A DNA stretch of 9,579 nt from Oscillibacter sp. GTDB taxonomy: Bacteria; Bacillota; Clostridia; Oscillospirales; Oscillospiraceae. The stretch is taken from NCBI GenBank assembly GCA_017447005.1, contig JAFSOM010000530.1:1-9579 (forward strand), written 5' to 3'. The position numbers and the translations under genes are program-made. Shown here in pieces: positions 1 through 6,562 of the stretch. The notes under the pieces were generated by a model. The model had not been told where the DNA came from and did not search any database. It saw only the letters and a list, made by a program, of their open reading frames with translations. The stretch's first letter is position 1, and every line of letters starts with the position of its first letter.

Positions 1-693
1 GCTTTATGCGGCGGCATGGGAGGGAAACTGAATGAATATTACGTCCCGTCTACGTACATTGTGAATAATCCATATTTGAATCTGGATAAGGAATATCAGA
101 TAGGGAAAGATTGCGTTTTGATGTACGGTGACGCATTAGCAACCGGATTATACCCTACTATCAGACGGTATGCGGAAATGCTGTCGGAAATTGACATATC
201 ATTACGCATGGCGGTTATTATGGCAAGAGCAACCGCGTTAATAACCGCTGGAACAGGTACGGAAAAGCAATCAGCGGACGAATTTATCAGGCAATTAGAA
301 GCGGGGAAAATGTCGATTGTAGGCGCAACGCCTGTATTTGACAGCATAAAAGCGCAACCGTTACAAATTGGGGCGCATAATGGCATTACAGACCTGATTG
401 AAGCAAGGCAATACTTTTTAGCGGGATTGTATAATGAGATTGGATTAAATGCCAATTTTAACATGAAACGTGAAAGCATTAATTCCAGCGAAACGGAATT
501 AAACCGCGACGCGCTTTTCCCGCTGATTGATAATATGCTTTCATGCCGGAAACTGGCCTGTAATGAGGTCAATTCGATGTTTGGAACCGAATGGAGAGTT
601 GAATTTGACAGCGTATGGAAGCTAAACGCCGATACGCTGGAGGAAACGGAAGCGGATACAGAGGAGGGCGAAACTGATGAGACGAACTTATAA
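1..693 (+). CDS. Portal (upper collar/connector) protein, phi29 gp10-like, 5' end missing
   Basis: This is the head-tail connector subunit, which in phi29 forms a 12-mer ring at one vertex for DNA packaging and tail attachment. The frame is open from the first base, and the codons before the ATG at 16 contain no stop, so the gene enters from the left; the ATG at 16 is probably internal. About 230 codons are visible against 309 residues in phi29 gp10, so roughly 80 residues are missing. The assignment rests on the remembered layout of the phi29 connector: a helical stretch (RRYAEMLSEIDISLRMAV) followed by a long region ending in the helical segment LIEARQYFLAGLYNEIGLNA and a C-terminal NSMFGTEWRVEF segment. 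The tail is very acidic (EETEADTEEGETDE). The stop overlaps the next gene by 17 bases, and position in front of a gp11-like gene supports the call. Confidence 0.8.
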   Translation, partial: ALCGGMGGKLNEYYVPSTYIVNNPYLNLDKEYQIGKDCVLMYGDALATGLYPTIRRYAEMLSEIDISLRMAVIMARATALITAGTGTEKQSADEFIRQLEAGKMSIVGATPVFDSIKAQPLQIGAHNGITDLIEARQYFLAGLYNEIGLNANFNMKRESINSSETELNRDALFPLIDNMLSCRKLACNEVNSMFGTEWRVEFDSVWKLNADTLEETEADTEEGETDETNL

Positions 694-1594
694 AGACGCT
701 TTCCCGAATATTCGCAAGGGGATTTTCAGTTATCTTGCAGTCCCGCCGTGGGAAGATTATTTTGGGTATGTGGAAGATGACCCTGTACCAGCGCATTTTA
801 GAATTGCGAAAGAAACATTAGACAAGATGATGTTTCTTGACTATGGCGACCGATTGCAAGGGCCTATTTTACAGGCCTATGATGACGGCAACGGCGTCAA
901 TATGTCAGACGCTACTAGTATTGCGTCCATGATTCACGCGCAATTTGGGATAGCATGGCGGCATTTGTGGAAAGCTGTCAGCGCGGAATATAATCCGGTT
1001 GACAATTACAATGCAAATGAGACGGAAACCACGTCCACGACTGGAAATGAAAGTCAAACTGGAAGCGTATTACGCGATAGTAGCGGGACAATAACCCATG
1101 GGCATAGCGTGACTACCACAAATAATTTAAGTGATAACGTCACGCGAACGCGCAATTTGCATGACGTAAAATCCGAAAACCAGACTGGTACAGAAAACGG
1201 GACAAATAACACGGGCGATAAATATTATGGCTTTGCGTCCGCGATAGGAAAAGATTCCCGCGCCGTGGCTGTAAATGGCGAACGGTCAATCACATCTGGA
1301 ACTACTGGCAGTACGGATTACACAGGCAACGAAACGGACGCCGAAACGCACACTGGCACAGTATCAGAAGGCCATAGCGGAACGGACGCAAACGTGACGC
1401 AAGAAACCAGCGCAACCAGCGATAGCCGCGACCGTGAGGAAACTATCACTCGAACGCTTACCAGAAGCGGAAATATTGGCGTGACAACATCCGCGCAAAT
1501 GATAAAAGGGGAAATTGAACTCTGGCAATGGAGCTACTACCGACGCGTTCTTGATGATGTCGCCGGGTATCTGACACTTTCGATTTTCGTATAA
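677..1594 (+). CDS. Lower collar protein, phi29 gp11-like
   Basis: This is the likely lower collar (tail tube) protein joining the portal to the tail knob. At 305 residues it is close to phi29 gp11 (293). Residues 1-110 are a globular part with YKDAFPNIRKGIFSYL near the start. Residues about 111-262 are strikingly low in complexity, rich in Thr, Ser, Asn and Gly (for example NETETTSTTGNESQTG), interrupted by KYYGFASAIGKDSR. The C-terminus, RSGNIGVTTSAQMIKGEIEL, carries the GNIGVTTSxxMI element that I recognise from collar or tail proteins of small phages. The start at 677 has AGGAGGG about nine bases upstream and overlaps the portal stop, which suggests translational coupling. The Thr/Ser/Gly segment may be an extended or beta-rich tube portion; that is inference. 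Confidence 0.8.
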   Translation: MRRTYKDAFPNIRKGIFSYLAVPPWEDYFGYVEDDPVPAHFRIAKETLDKMMFLDYGDRLQGPILQAYDDGNGVNMSDATSIASMIHAQFGIAWRHLWKAVSAEYNPVDNYNANETETTSTTGNESQTGSVLRDSSGTITHGHSVTTTNNLSDNVTRTRNLHDVKSENQTGTENGTNNTGDKYYGFASAIGKDSRAVAVNGERSITSGTTGSTDYTGNETDAETHTGTVSEGHSGTDANVTQETSATSDSRDREETITRTLTRSGNIGVTTSAQMIKGEIELWQWSYYRRVLDDVAGYLTLSIFV

Positions 1595-1610
1595 AAGAGG
1601 GGATGAGCAT

Positions 1611-2807
1611 ATGCAAGTATCGCAAATTGCCCAAATCATGAACGGGGCAACCAATGAAATTTTAGGCCTGACCGCAACGGGCGAACAGGCCCCTATTGCT
1701 ACCGAGGATTTATCGGTAGTAGTGGAAAAGGGAAAAGAGGCGTTAGGAGCGACGGACGTTGAAAACTACACGCGCAAACTTATTGACCGTATCGGGCGCG
1801 TTGTATTCGTCGACCGCAAATATAGCGGTTCTGCGCCGTCTATCCTGATGGACGCATGGGATTTTGGGAGTATCCGCGAAAAGATTTCCGGCGATATTCC
1901 CGACGCGGAAGACAATCCGGCATGGGGTTTACAGGACGGTCAAACCTACAATCAGGACGTTTTCACGGCGCCGAATGTCAGCGCAAAGTTCTACAATAAA
2001 TTGGACACTTTGCAACACAAGGTGTCAATCGCTGACAAACAGGTGTATTCGGCGTTTGATAGTATCGGTCAAGTAAACGCGTTTTTGTCTATGATTCTCA
2101 ATGATGTGGAAAACGCGCTGACCGTGAAAATGGACGCCGCGATTATGCGTCTTTTGAACGCGATGATTGGAGAAACCCTGTATGACGCCTACAAGACTGG
2201 AAGCGGCGCAAATGAAACGCTGGGCGCGATGACGGGCGCGGGAAATACACGCGCTATTAATATGCTATCGCTCTACAATACGCGTTTTAGCGCGAATCTG
2301 ACGGCGACGAATTGCCTGACGCATAAGGAATTTATCCGCTATTGCGCGTATATCATGAATCTGACAAGGGGCCGAATGCGCGCTATCAGCAGATTGTTCA
2401 ATGTCGGCGGCAAAGCGCGGTTTACGTCCGGCGACCGTCTACACGCCGTGTTTCTGGAAGAGTTTTATTCGGGAGCGTCCGTCTACTTGCAATCGGATGT
2501 TTTTCATAACGAGATGACGCGTTTGCCGAATGCGGAAACCGTACCTTTCTGGCAGGGAAGCGGCGCCGGATTTGATTTTACAGATACCAGCAAAATTCAA
2601 ATCAAAACGCCGTCCGGTAAGAATGTCACGGCGAGCGGCATTCTGGGCATTCTTTTCGACCGTGAAGCTCTTGTTATGGGTAACATGAAGCGGTGGACTA
2701 CCACGCACTACAACGCGAACGGCGATTTTATCAACAACTGGTTTAAATGGGATATAAGCCCTTATATGGACTTGAACGAAAACGCCGTTGTTTTCTTTGT
2801 AGCGTGA
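1611..2807 (+). CDS. Major capsid protein, phi29 gp8-like
   Basis: This 398-residue protein is the shell subunit, expected to have an HK97-type fold. Recognisable features are an N-terminal arm with KLIDRIGRVVFVDRKY, a central part with KVSIADKQVYSAF and DAAIMRLLNAMIGETLYD, and a C-terminal SGILGILFDREALVMGN segment followed by NWFKWDISPYMDLNENAVVF, the usual end of these capsid proteins. Phi29 gp8 is 448 residues and carries an extra C-terminal Ig-like (BIG2) domain; the shorter length here fits absence of that domain. The ATG at 1611 has AGAGGGG eleven bases upstream; the ATG at 1603 is out of frame. It follows the lower collar by 16 bases and is followed by a hairpin region, so it probably ends a transcription block. 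Confidence 0.85.
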   Translation: MQVSQIAQIMNGATNEILGLTATGEQAPIATEDLSVVVEKGKEALGATDVENYTRKLIDRIGRVVFVDRKYSGSAPSILMDAWDFGSIREKISGDIPDAEDNPAWGLQDGQTYNQDVFTAPNVSAKFYNKLDTLQHKVSIADKQVYSAFDSIGQVNAFLSMILNDVENALTVKMDAAIMRLLNAMIGETLYDAYKTGSGANETLGAMTGAGNTRAINMLSLYNTRFSANLTATNCLTHKEFIRYCAYIMNLTRGRMRAISRLFNVGGKARFTSGDRLHAVFLEEFYSGASVYLQSDVFHNEMTRLPNAETVPFWQGSGAGFDFTDTSKIQIKTPSGKNVTASGILGILFDREALVMGNMKRWTTTHYNANGDFINNWFKWDISPYMDLNENAVVFFVA

Positions 2808-2828
2808 CGAGATTTTTGCTATACGCTA

Positions 2829-2890
2829 TCGCCTGTTATGCAATGGCGTTGTACAGTACGGTACAGGCGGCGCATTAAAGCGTCGCCTGT
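2829..2890 (+). promoter_or_regulatory. Three-arm inverted repeat with two possible pairings (attenuator-like)
   Basis: Arm A (TCGCCTGT, 2829-2836) and arm C (TCGCCTGT, 2883-2890) are identical. Arm B (ACAGGCGG, 2863-2870) can pair with either one, counting one G-U pair. A:B and B:C are therefore mutually exclusive, as in leader attenuators. The smaller dyad TGTAC/GTACA (2850-2854 and 2861-2865) overlaps arm B. The region lies between the capsid stop and the next gene. A switching role is inference. Confidence 0.4.
2863..2890 (+). terminator. Strong hairpin after the capsid gene, terminator-like but without a U tract
   Basis: ACAGGCGGCGC (2863-2873) pairs with GCGTCGCCTGT (2880-2890) around the loop ATTAAA. 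This is an 11-bp stem with a single G-U pair. It lies 55 bases after the capsid stop, where a terminator or an mRNA 3'-end stabiliser would be expected. No run of T follows directly, so intrinsic termination is uncertain. The last two stem bases, GT, are also the first two bases of the 16-bp dyad. Confidence 0.5.
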
Positions 2891-2904
2891 CTAATTGATT
2901 AGAC
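2889..2904. promoter_or_regulatory. 16-bp dyad, copy 1: putative operator
   Basis: GTCTAATTGATTAGAC consists of two perfect 7-bp arms around the central TG. It lies between the capsid block and the tail block, 21 bases before the ATG at 2925. The same sequence recurs at 8106-8121, and a fully palindromic version lies at 5891-5906. All three sit at block boundaries. A binding site for a dimeric regulator is the simplest reading. Confidence 0.55.
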
Positions 2905-2924
2905 TTTATCCGGGAGGGGCATTT

Positions 2925-3362
2925 ATGCAAATACGTTTTTTCCATAGCCCGGAAGATACGCGAAAAGTGCGCAAGCGGTTACAGGCCGGGGACACGCTGG
3001 AAGGGGAATTAACCGACGAAACCAGCGTTATTTCTCCCATACTACTGGTAAACGCCGCAACCATGCCGCGCTGGAACTATTGCTATATACCGGATTTTCA
3101 CAGATACTATTTTGTCAGTCCGCCCGAATCGGTAGCAAACGGATTATGGCGCGTATCCATGCAAGTAGACACTCTTATGACGTTTCAAGGGGACATATTG
3201 AATTTATCCATTGTAGCGGATAAGAGCGGACAGGCCGCGCACGGGGATGAGTATATAGACGATGGTAGTCTTGTCAGTGCGAATTATACCTTTTCGCAAA
3301 CATATAATTTTCCGAATGGATTTAATTCCACGCCGGAATATATCCTTATAACTGCGGGGTGA
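2925..3362 (+). CDS. Small tail knob N-terminal-domain-like protein
   Basis: This 145-residue virion protein resembles the first domain of phi29-type tail knob (gp9) proteins, which begin with a region of the kind WFYAFV...VHFEIDVLQTW. Here the matching core is NYCYIPDFHRYYFV (51-64), then NGLWRVSMQVDTLMTF (72-87) and DILNLSIV, ending in YILITAG. The start is taken as the ATG at 2925, with GGGAGGGG six bases upstream; a longer in-frame TTG start at 2895 would begin inside the dyad and lacks a ribosome binding site. The stop overlaps a GTG of the next frame (GTGA), so the two genes are probably translated in a coupled way. It may be a separate knob subunit or the detached N-terminus of the downstream knob protein. 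The role is by resemblance only. Confidence 0.6.
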   Translation: MQIRFFHSPEDTRKVRKRLQAGDTLEGELTDETSVISPILLVNAATMPRWNYCYIPDFHRYYFVSPPESVANGLWRVSMQVDTLMTFQGDILNLSIVADKSGQAAHGDEYIDDGSLVSANYTFSQTYNFPNGFNSTPEYILITAG

Positions 3363-3367
3363 ATCCA

Positions 3368-5896
3368 ATGGTTGAAACGGTAACGCAAGCGGCGCAAGCA
3401 GTCCCTAGCATTACTATGAATTGGACGCAAATGCAACAGTATTTGCTTGAAGCCGGGGCAAGTATCCGTGATTTTGCGAATACGTACACGATAAAAGCCG
3501 CCGCTTTAAGATACGGATTTCAGGCGATGGAATTTAACGGCGCAATCATGTTTTTCAAAACCGCGACGGCGGCGGAAAACATGTCAAACGCGCTTGCGAC
3601 TGGTAGCGCGTCGGGCCTTTTTAATTCGTTCGTGCAAGCCGGGGGAGAGCTTGTGACAAAAGGCGCTGCGACGGTCTCCAGCGCGTTTTCTAATGTTACG
3701 CTTGCGGTCAAGGAGGGTATAGCGACTGTAACCGGGTTGTTATCCGTGCCCATTCCGACAGCATGGGCGGCGATTGCGCCGATTTTAGGCGTTGCGGGCG
3801 GGATTGCTCTTTATAAAAGCAATCCCGAATTATGGACGAAAATTTCCCGTGCGCTATTGCCGTTTTGTTATCCTGATACGCAAAACGTCAAAGTAACGGT
3901 TGACGAACAAGGCAACACGTACTTTCCGCAAGGGGCTATTGACGCCGTAAAAAGCGTATTGCGTCAAGAAAAAATACTGGCAGTACTGAAACCTAATGAC
4001 CGCTTTTTACCAGTCTATACGGGCGATGATTGGCTTAATGGAAATACTGTATATCGGTATGGAACTTATTTTATGTCGTCTAAATATCCGGGATATGCGA
4101 CAACACACTATACTGCGAGAGTTTTAACGTGCAAATCCCGTATCGCAATAGGAAGGATATTAAAACTCCCTAAAAAAGTAGGAAACGACTATGACGGCGC
4201 CGCCGTCATAGCAATTGACCCTGACGGATTAATGGAAACCACCGCCGAATATCGTCGATATAGTATTGATAATCATGATTTAGGGGGACATGCCTTTGAA
4301 TTATGGAGCTATGCAGGATATTATGGAAAATATTTCTGGTGCGTACTGGAAAATACGCCGATTGATTCAAGTGATGAGATAACGTTTCCAGATACTCTAT
4401 TAGAATTTCCAGACGTTGCAAGTATGGTAGACTATTTTTATAATGTTCCGTCCACGATACCAACAGGCTTGAGCGAATGGACAGGACAAGCGGCGAATCC
4501 GACCGCGCCGACGCTGGATATAGTCACGGAGATACGCGATGATGGGACAACGGCGACAGAGCCGTATTATCCGGTGGCATTGCCGACAGGCGACCCGGGT
4601 ATCAGCAGCGACCCGGAGACAAATCCGAATCCGAATTACAATCCGAATCCCGCGCCTGTAATCACGCCGTTTATCACGCCGAATCCGGGGCCGGAATTAT
4701 GGCCTAGCGAGTATCCGACCGCGCAACCGGATGAGGCGACGGAACCATGGCCGGAAGACTATCCGTATCCTGATATTCAATTTTCGCCTCTACCTGACCC
4801 GACTGTAATCACGATTCCGGTCACGGTGGCAGACCCGGCGACTGACCCGGAAGCGACGCCGGAAACGGAAACGGAGACTCAATATGACATTCCGGTGACA
4901 CAAGAAACGGAAATTCCGACCGATATAGGCAGTACACAGGAACCGGAAATTGTAGTCACGCCGTCGATAACGTCAAATGCCGGGGGCCTTTTAACCGTCT
5001 ATAATCCGTCCGCGTCGGAACTAATTAACTTCGGGAAATGGATGTGGACAACGTGGAGCGGAAATGTCGCCGATACCTTGCAAAAGATGTTTCTGAATCA
5101 TCCGCTTGACGGCGTTATCGGGTTACATGAATACTATGCGACGCCTGACACAAACGGACGCAATACGATTAAATGCGGCTTTCTTGACAGCGAGATTGAA
5201 GCGGACGTTGTGCAACAACGCTACACGGCGATTAATTGCGGAAATATCCTGATACCGGAATACTACGGAAACTATCTGGATTATTCGCCTTATACGCAAG
5301 CGAGCGCATATTTGCCCTTTGTGGGTATCGTCAATCTGAATGCGGATGACGTGGTAGGACATGCCGTGAATGTCACGTATTACTGCGACGCATACACGGG
5401 AAGCGTCATTGCAATGATAACATGCGCGAACGCAACCAGTAGCGCGTTACTGTATCAATTTGAAGGTAATGCGTCCGTACAGATACCTTTAACATCCGGG
5501 AATCAACTAGGCCTAGTAACCAGCGCGATAAGCGCGGCGGGAAGTGGCCTTATTGGGGCCTTATCAGGCGGTATTGCTGGAGGAATGGCGGCAACCGCGA
5601 CCTCTTTGCTACACGCCGCAACCAGTCCGAAAGCGAGTGTTAGTCATTCGGGCGCATTTGGAGGCGCATTCGGCGCAATGGGCTTGAAGAAACCATACCT
5701 TATTATTCGGCGTCCCGTGCAAAAAATCGCGTCTCAATATCACGCTGACTATGGCTATCCGGCGCATAAGCGCGTGAAATTGTCCGATTGTTCCGGCTAT
5801 GTTCGGGCGATTGAGGTCAATGTAACATCCGCAACCGCAACCAGCGAGGAAAAGCGGATGATTGCGGACTTGCTCAAAAGCGGCGTCTATGTCTAA
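3368..5896 (+). CDS. Large tail knob / adsorption protein, gp9-like C-terminal region
   Basis: This is the largest gene here (842 residues from the ATG at 3368, which has GGGGTGA just upstream; a GTG at 3359 adds three residues but has no such site). Residues about 35-170 are mostly hydrophobic or Ala/Gly-rich, with a likely membrane-active stretch at 117-148 (VTGLLSVPIPTAWAAIAPIL). Residues about 170-365 look globular. Residues about 370-537 form a Pro/Thr/Glu-rich linker with PNPNYNPNPAP and TPNPGP. From about 540 a phi29 gp9-like region follows: LLTVYNPSASELINFGKWMW, NHPLDGVIGLHEYYATP, then a Gly/Ala-rich hydrophobic segment (about 715-750), and a typical C-terminal part with KPYLIIRRP, GYPAHKRVKLSDCSGYV and LLKSGVYV. 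In phi29 the hydrophobic loop of gp9 makes a membrane pore for DNA entry. The stop lies inside the second dyad. Confidence 0.75.
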   Translation: MVETVTQAAQAVPSITMNWTQMQQYLLEAGASIRDFANTYTIKAAALRYGFQAMEFNGAIMFFKTATAAENMSNALATGSASGLFNSFVQAGGELVTKGAATVSSAFSNVTLAVKEGIATVTGLLSVPIPTAWAAIAPILGVAGGIALYKSNPELWTKISRALLPFCYPDTQNVKVTVDEQGNTYFPQGAIDAVKSVLRQEKILAVLKPNDRFLPVYTGDDWLNGNTVYRYGTYFMSSKYPGYATTHYTARVLTCKSRIAIGRILKLPKKVGNDYDGAAVIAIDPDGLMETTAEYRRYSIDNHDLGGHAFELWSYAGYYGKYFWCVLENTPIDSSDEITFPDTLLEFPDVASMVDYFYNVPSTIPTGLSEWTGQAANPTAPTLDIVTEIRDDGTTATEPYYPVALPTGDPGISSDPETNPNPNYNPNPAPVITPFITPNPGPELWPSEYPTAQPDEATEPWPEDYPYPDIQFSPLPDPTVITIPVTVADPATDPEATPETETETQYDIPVTQETEIPTDIGSTQEPEIVVTPSITSNAGGLLTVYNPSASELINFGKWMWTTWSGNVADTLQKMFLNHPLDGVIGLHEYYATPDTNGRNTIKCGFLDSEIEADVVQQRYTAINCGNILIPEYYGNYLDYSPYTQASAYLPFVGIVNLNADDVVGHAVNVTYYCDAYTGSVIAMITCANATSSALLYQFEGNASVQIPLTSGNQLGLVTSAISAAGSGLIGALSGGIAGGMAATATSLLHAATSPKASVSHSGAFGGAFGAMGLKKPYLIIRRPVQKIASQYHADYGYPAHKRVKLSDCSGYVRAIEVNVTSATATSEEKRMIADLLKSGVYV
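3799..3827 (+). repeat. Intragenic hairpin in the tail knob gene
   Basis: CGGGATTGCT (3799-3808) and AGCAATCCCG (3818-3827) are perfect 10-bp inverted arms around a 9-base A/T-rich loop. They lie just after the hydrophobic segment of the knob protein. No T run follows, so this is not a standard terminator. It may be mRNA structure slowing translation near a membrane-active segment, or chance. Confidence 0.45.
4189..4211. repeat. 23-bp intragenic palindrome in the tail knob gene
   Basis: CTATGACGGCG (4189-4199) and CGCCGTCATAG (4201-4211) are perfect 11-bp arms around a single C. In RNA this gives about a 9-bp stem with a 5-base loop. It lies within the coding sequence for DYDGAAVIA. It may be a protein-binding site, an mRNA hairpin or chance. 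Confidence 0.45.
4622..4681 (+). repeat. Short tandem repeats coding the Asn/Pro linker
   Basis: Five 6-base units of the AATCCG type (one AATTAC, one AATCCC) run from 4622 to 4651 and encode NPNPNYNPNP. ATCACGCCG then occurs twice (4661-4669 and 4673-4681). The repeats lie in the proline-rich linker of the knob protein, where change in unit number would alter linker length without breaking the frame. Confidence 0.6.
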
Positions 5897-5906
5897 TCGA
5901 TTAGAC
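5891..5906. promoter_or_regulatory. 16-bp dyad, copy 2: putative operator, fully palindromic
   Basis: GTCTAATCGATTAGAC is a perfect 16-bp palindrome, differing from the other two copies by one central base. It contains the stop codon of the tail knob gene (TAA, 5894-5896). Its centre lies about 82 bases upstream of the transcription start predicted for the promoter at 5945-5973. This is the distance at which phi29 p4 acts on late promoter A3. That parallel is inference. Confidence 0.6.
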
Positions 5907-5944
5907 TGAACCTCTGAAAAACTGAAATATTTGTGGATTTGGTA

Positions 5945-5973
5945 TTGACAGAATTGTTTTTATCTGGTATATT
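5945..5973 (+). promoter_or_regulatory. Strong sigma-A/sigma-70 promoter driving the block at 6015
   Basis: A perfect -35 box, TTGACA (5945-5950), is followed by a 17-base spacer and TATATT (5968-5973, five of six consensus bases). TGG directly before the -10 box gives an extended -10 element. Transcription should start near 5980. It is the only clear consensus promoter in the window and leads into the small gene at 6015. Confidence 0.85.
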
Positions 5974-5985
5974 AATACTAGTCCC

Positions 5986-5997
5986 GCAAATATTTGC
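5986..5997. promoter_or_regulatory. 12-bp palindrome just after the predicted transcription start
   Basis: GCAAATATTTGC lies between the predicted start point and the ribosome binding site. Its core AAATATTTG also occurs at 5925-5933, upstream of the -35 box. The centres of the two copies are 63 bp apart, close to six helical turns, so a looped repressor complex around the promoter is conceivable. Function is inference. Confidence 0.4.
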
Positions 5998-6014
5998 AAA
6001 TTGGAGGGGTTTTA

Positions 6015-6242
6015 ATGGCGCTTTTCGATGAACTGAAAGCGAAAGCCAATTATGCGCAACGTGACGCGTTCGACGGATACGGATTTGACCTTTTGCATGA
6101 AATTTCCGGTATGTCGAAAATGGCGCGTGAATTGAATGCCATTTCCAGCGATGAATATCTGGAGTTGAACCAGATGACAGTCTACTTTATGAATACCTTT
6201 GGGAGACAGTGCAAAGAGCGCGGTATCAAACCTGTTTGGTAA
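6015..6242 (+). CDS. Small hypothetical protein, first gene of the replication/regulation block
   Basis: I do not recognise this 75-residue protein. It is highly charged and looks mostly helical (MALFDELKAKANYAQRDAFD, then KMARELNAISSDEYLELNQM), without a signal peptide or membrane segment. The ATG at 6015 is preferred because GGAGGGG (6003-6009) lies five bases upstream; a longer in-frame TTG start at 5994 would lie upstream of this site and inside the palindrome. It is the first gene after the strongest promoter, so it should be well expressed early, a position that in phi29-like phages often holds small regulators or DNA-binding proteins. Only the position supports that role. Confidence 0.7.
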   Translation: MALFDELKAKANYAQRDAFDGYGFDLLHEISGMSKMARELNAISSDEYLELNQMTVYFMNTFGRQCKERGIKPVW

Positions 6243-6272
6243 CTTGCGCAAAAGCTGGCCTATCGGCTATAC

Positions 6273-6281
6273 GGGGGGGGG
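6273..6281 (+). repeat. G9 tract overlapping a ribosome binding site
   Basis: Nine G in a row run directly into AGAATCCG and the ATG at 6290, so the tract forms the Shine-Dalgarno region of the next gene. Change in tract length would leave the frame intact but could alter the strength or accessibility of the ribosome binding site. Confidence 0.7.
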
Positions 6282-6289
6282 AGAATCCG

Positions 6290-6562
6290 ATGTTATACGA
6301 GATACATTATCTTAAGGACGGCGCGGAATGCGTGACGGAAAGCGAATATGCGGTCATGGAACGCAATGTAACAGGCGCGTTGTGTCTTGCGGTTGAGGGA
6401 ATGTATCTTCCTAAAGATTCTCTTATTAGCGTTACACAGTGGTTTCAGAAACGCGAACGGACAGAAGAACATCCCGTATGTAAGTTATGCCCGTTTAATG
6501 ATTCCGGCGTCTGTACCACTACTTATGTATGCTCTATAAAGGCATGGAGGGATGACGAATGA
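6290..6562 (+). CDS. Small Cys-rich hypothetical protein, possible zinc binder
   Basis: This 90-residue protein is not recognised. Its C-terminal part holds four cysteines spaced C-x2-C-x7-C-x5-C (HPVCKLCPFNDSGVCTTTYVC, residues about 63-83), a pattern that could bind one zinc ion. The rest (MLYEIHYLKDGAECVTESEY) looks like a small alpha/beta domain. The ATG at 6290 is chosen because it follows a G-rich site at 6273-6283; the frame is open further upstream, but the ATG at 6209 would overlap the previous gene by 34 bases. The stop overlaps the next start (ATGA, 6559-6562), so the two are probably coupled. A small nucleic-acid-binding or host-takeover protein is possible; this is inference. Confidence 0.7.
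   Translation: MLYEIHYLKDGAECVTESEYAVMERNVTGALCLAVEGMYLPKDSLISVTQWFQKRERTEEHPVCKLCPFNDSGVCTTTYVCSIKAWRDDE

Noticed and set aside
96..572. A 158-codon open frame on the minus strand
   Set aside because: It lies opposite the portal gene and reflects its codon bias; no known motif or plausible start site.
814..824. Half-site CATTAGAC resembling one arm of the 16-bp dyad
   Set aside because: The other arm is missing and it lies within the lower collar coding sequence, so it is expected by chance.
2895..2924. Longer TTG start for the small knob-domain gene
   Set aside because: It would start inside the putative operator and place the strong GGGAGGGG site inside the coding region. The ATG at 2925 is better.
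5506..5517. 12-bp palindrome ACTAGGCCTAGT in the tail knob gene
   Set aside because: It is a single short coding palindrome with no second copy seen; chance is sufficient.
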